A stretch of 6,439 bases of DNA, from NCBI GenBank assembly GCA_002687025.1, contig NYZG01000139.1, forward strand, positions 1 through 6,439. The letters run 5' to 3'. The stretch comes from Candidatus Poribacteria bacterium. GTDB lineage: Bacteria; Poribacteria; WGA-4E; GCA-2687025. Made by a program: the position numbers and the translations under genes. Below the pieces are notes generated by a model. That model did no database searches, had not been told where the DNA came from, and saw nothing but the letters and a program-made list of their open reading frames with translations. Of the stretch, positions 5,606 to 6,439 are shown piece by piece (the first letter of the stretch is position 1; each line of letters begins with the position of its first letter).

Positions 5606-6439
5606 CTGGATGAGGTCGCTCGCGAACGCCGCCGGCCGCGAGGCCGGCGTGTACATAGGCCTGATGTCCGGCACTTCCGCGGACGGCGTGGACGCCGCGG
5701 CCGTGGTACTCACCGATGGCGCGCCGCCGCGCGAGTTGGGGTTCCACACGTTCCCGTACCCCAGCAGGCTCCGAGACCGAGTCCTCCGTGCCGTCGACGG
5801 CGAAGCGCCCCCGAGCGAGGTGAATGAGCTCCACATGCTGGTCGGGGAGGCGTTCGGCATGGCGACTCAGATGCTGCTCGAAGCCGGTGGGGCGCCCCCA
5901 GCGGGGATCGTCGCCGTTGGCTCCCACGGCCAGACGGTCTGGCACCGACCCCCGACCGAACGGTCGCCGCGAGGCGCCACGCTGCAACTCGGGAGCCCAG
6001 CAGTGATTGCGGCGCGCGCGGGAGTACCGGTCGTCTCTGATTTCAGGTCGGCAGACGTGGCGCAGGGCGGCCAGGGAGCGCCCTTGGTTCCCTACGTGGA
6101 TTGGATGCTGTTCGCCCACCCAACAGCGAGTCGCGCGCTGCAGAACATCGGCGGGATCGCGAATGTGACGTTCCTGGCCGCCGGTTGCGACCCGGGCTCC
6201 GTTGTCGCGTTCGACACCGGGCCGGGCAACGCGCTGATCGACGTGGCTGTCGCCGAACTGACGCGAGGCGCCGCCACGATGGACGTGGATGGGGCAATGG
6301 CGGCCCGGGGGACGCCGGATGAAGGCCTCCTCACCCGGTGGATGGCCGAACCCTACTTCCGTCGCACGCCGCCAAAGAGCACGGGACGCGAGCTGTTCGG
6401 GAAGGCGTACGCGCTTCGCCTCGTCGACGAGGCCCGGCA
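5598..6439 (+). CDS. anmK: Anhydro-N-acetylmuramic acid kinase, C-terminus cut off by window edge
   Basis: The first 280 residues of a protein usually about 370-390 long; no stop before the window end. AnmK opens the anhydro ring of 1,6-anhydroMurNAc and phosphorylates it with ATP to give MurNAc-6-phosphate in the cytoplasm. Motifs seen: YIGLMSGTSADGVDAA (19-34), the ATP-loop type start of this kinase fold; GSHGQTVWH (108-116); LQLGSPAVIAARAGVPVVSD (129-148) with FRSADVAQGGQGAPLVPYVD (149-168); D168 probably equals the catalytic Asp182 of Pseudomonas AnmK; LQNIGGIANVTFL (181-193); AFDTGPGNALID (204-215); and KSTGRELFG (260-268). ATG 5598 overlaps the DUF1343 stop by eight bases and has only a distant GGCGAG, suggesting coupling. 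Alternative starts are ATG 5610 and GTG 5649; the latter has GAGG five bases upstream and begins right at the conserved YIGLMSGTS, but lies in a hairpin. Confidence 0.93.
   Translation, partial: MANWMRSLANAAGREAGVYIGLMSGTSADGVDAAAVVLTDGAPPRELGFHTFPYPSRLRDRVLRAVDGEAPPSEVNELHMLVGEAFGMATQMLLEAGGAPPAGIVAVGSHGQTVWHRPPTERSPRGATLQLGSPAVIAARAGVPVVSDFRSADVAQGGQGAPLVPYVDWMLFAHPTASRALQNIGGIANVTFLAAGCDPGSVVAFDTGPGNALIDVAVAELTRGAATMDVDGAMAARGTPDEGLLTRWMAEPYFRRTPPKSTGRELFGKAYALRLVDEAR
5630..5649 (+). other. GC-rich hairpin with GNRA tetraloop inside the anmK 5' coding region
   Basis: CGCCGGCC (5630-5637), loop GCGA (5638-5641) and GGCCGGCG (5642-5649) form a perfect 8-bp all-GC stem closed by a GNRA-type tetraloop. 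It starts 25 bases after the DUF1343 stop and 32 bases into anmK. The 3' arm contains the GAGG-like site (5640-5643) and the first base of the in-frame GTG at 5649. No T-run follows, so it is not a standard intrinsic terminator. It could mask the internal start, slow ribosomes or stabilise the upstream message end, or it could simply follow from the Ala-Ala-Gly-Arg-Glu-Ala-Gly codons. Confidence 0.45.

Noticed and set aside
4550..5860. 436-codon minus-strand open frame opposite the DUF1343 gene and the start of anmK
   Set aside because: Crosses the junction of two well-supported genes on the other strand, and its Arg/Ala-rich sequence has no motif. Another antisense shadow.

Overview
The window is a gene-dense stretch of bacterial chromosome, roughly two thirds G+C by eye. 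It holds two divergent, tightly packed gene sets around one short intergenic region (about 4236-4441). I see no mobile element, CRISPR array, tRNA or rRNA. The source lineage cannot be named from the sequence. A high-GC, respiring, peptidoglycan-containing bacterium outside the well-studied model groups fits best.

Left part (1-4235, minus strand). Five genes run in the order ubiD, ubiE/menG, ubiX, UbiA-family prenyltransferase, DUF3604/PHP-like protein, which is cut by the window edge. Junctions are an 8-nt overlap, two TGATG stop-start overlaps and a 3-nt gap, so this looks like one translationally coupled operon. The first four encode late steps of respiratory quinone synthesis: ring prenylation (UbiA family), decarboxylation (UbiD) with its prenyl-FMN cofactor supply (UbiX), and C-methylation (UbiE/MenG). 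No ubiquinone hydroxylase or classical men gene is present, and the UbiA protein carries the NPRT...R.IPAG and QD..FD...LHSIPARLG features of the MqnP-like group. The best reading is therefore the end of the futalosine (mqn) menaquinone route. This is an inference that needs the rest of the genome.

Middle (4236-4441). This contains a good sigma70-like promoter for the minus operon. Its -10 overlaps a second -10-like hexamer on the plus strand, and a perfect 8-bp inverted repeat lies beyond it. The start of the rightward gene is uncertain.

Right part (4442-6439, plus strand). A DUF1343/GH171 protein (NamZ-type exo-N-acetylmuramidase) overlaps by 8 nt an anhydro-N-acetylmuramic acid kinase gene (anmK) that runs off the right edge. 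Together they form a cell-wall sugar recycling pair. A GC-rich hairpin with a GNRA tetraloop sits just inside anmK.

Nothing here amounts to a clearly new system. The points most worth checking are the quinone route, the DUF3604 gene locked to the quinone operon, the NamZ-AnmK pairing, the shared divergent promoter and the anmK hairpin.
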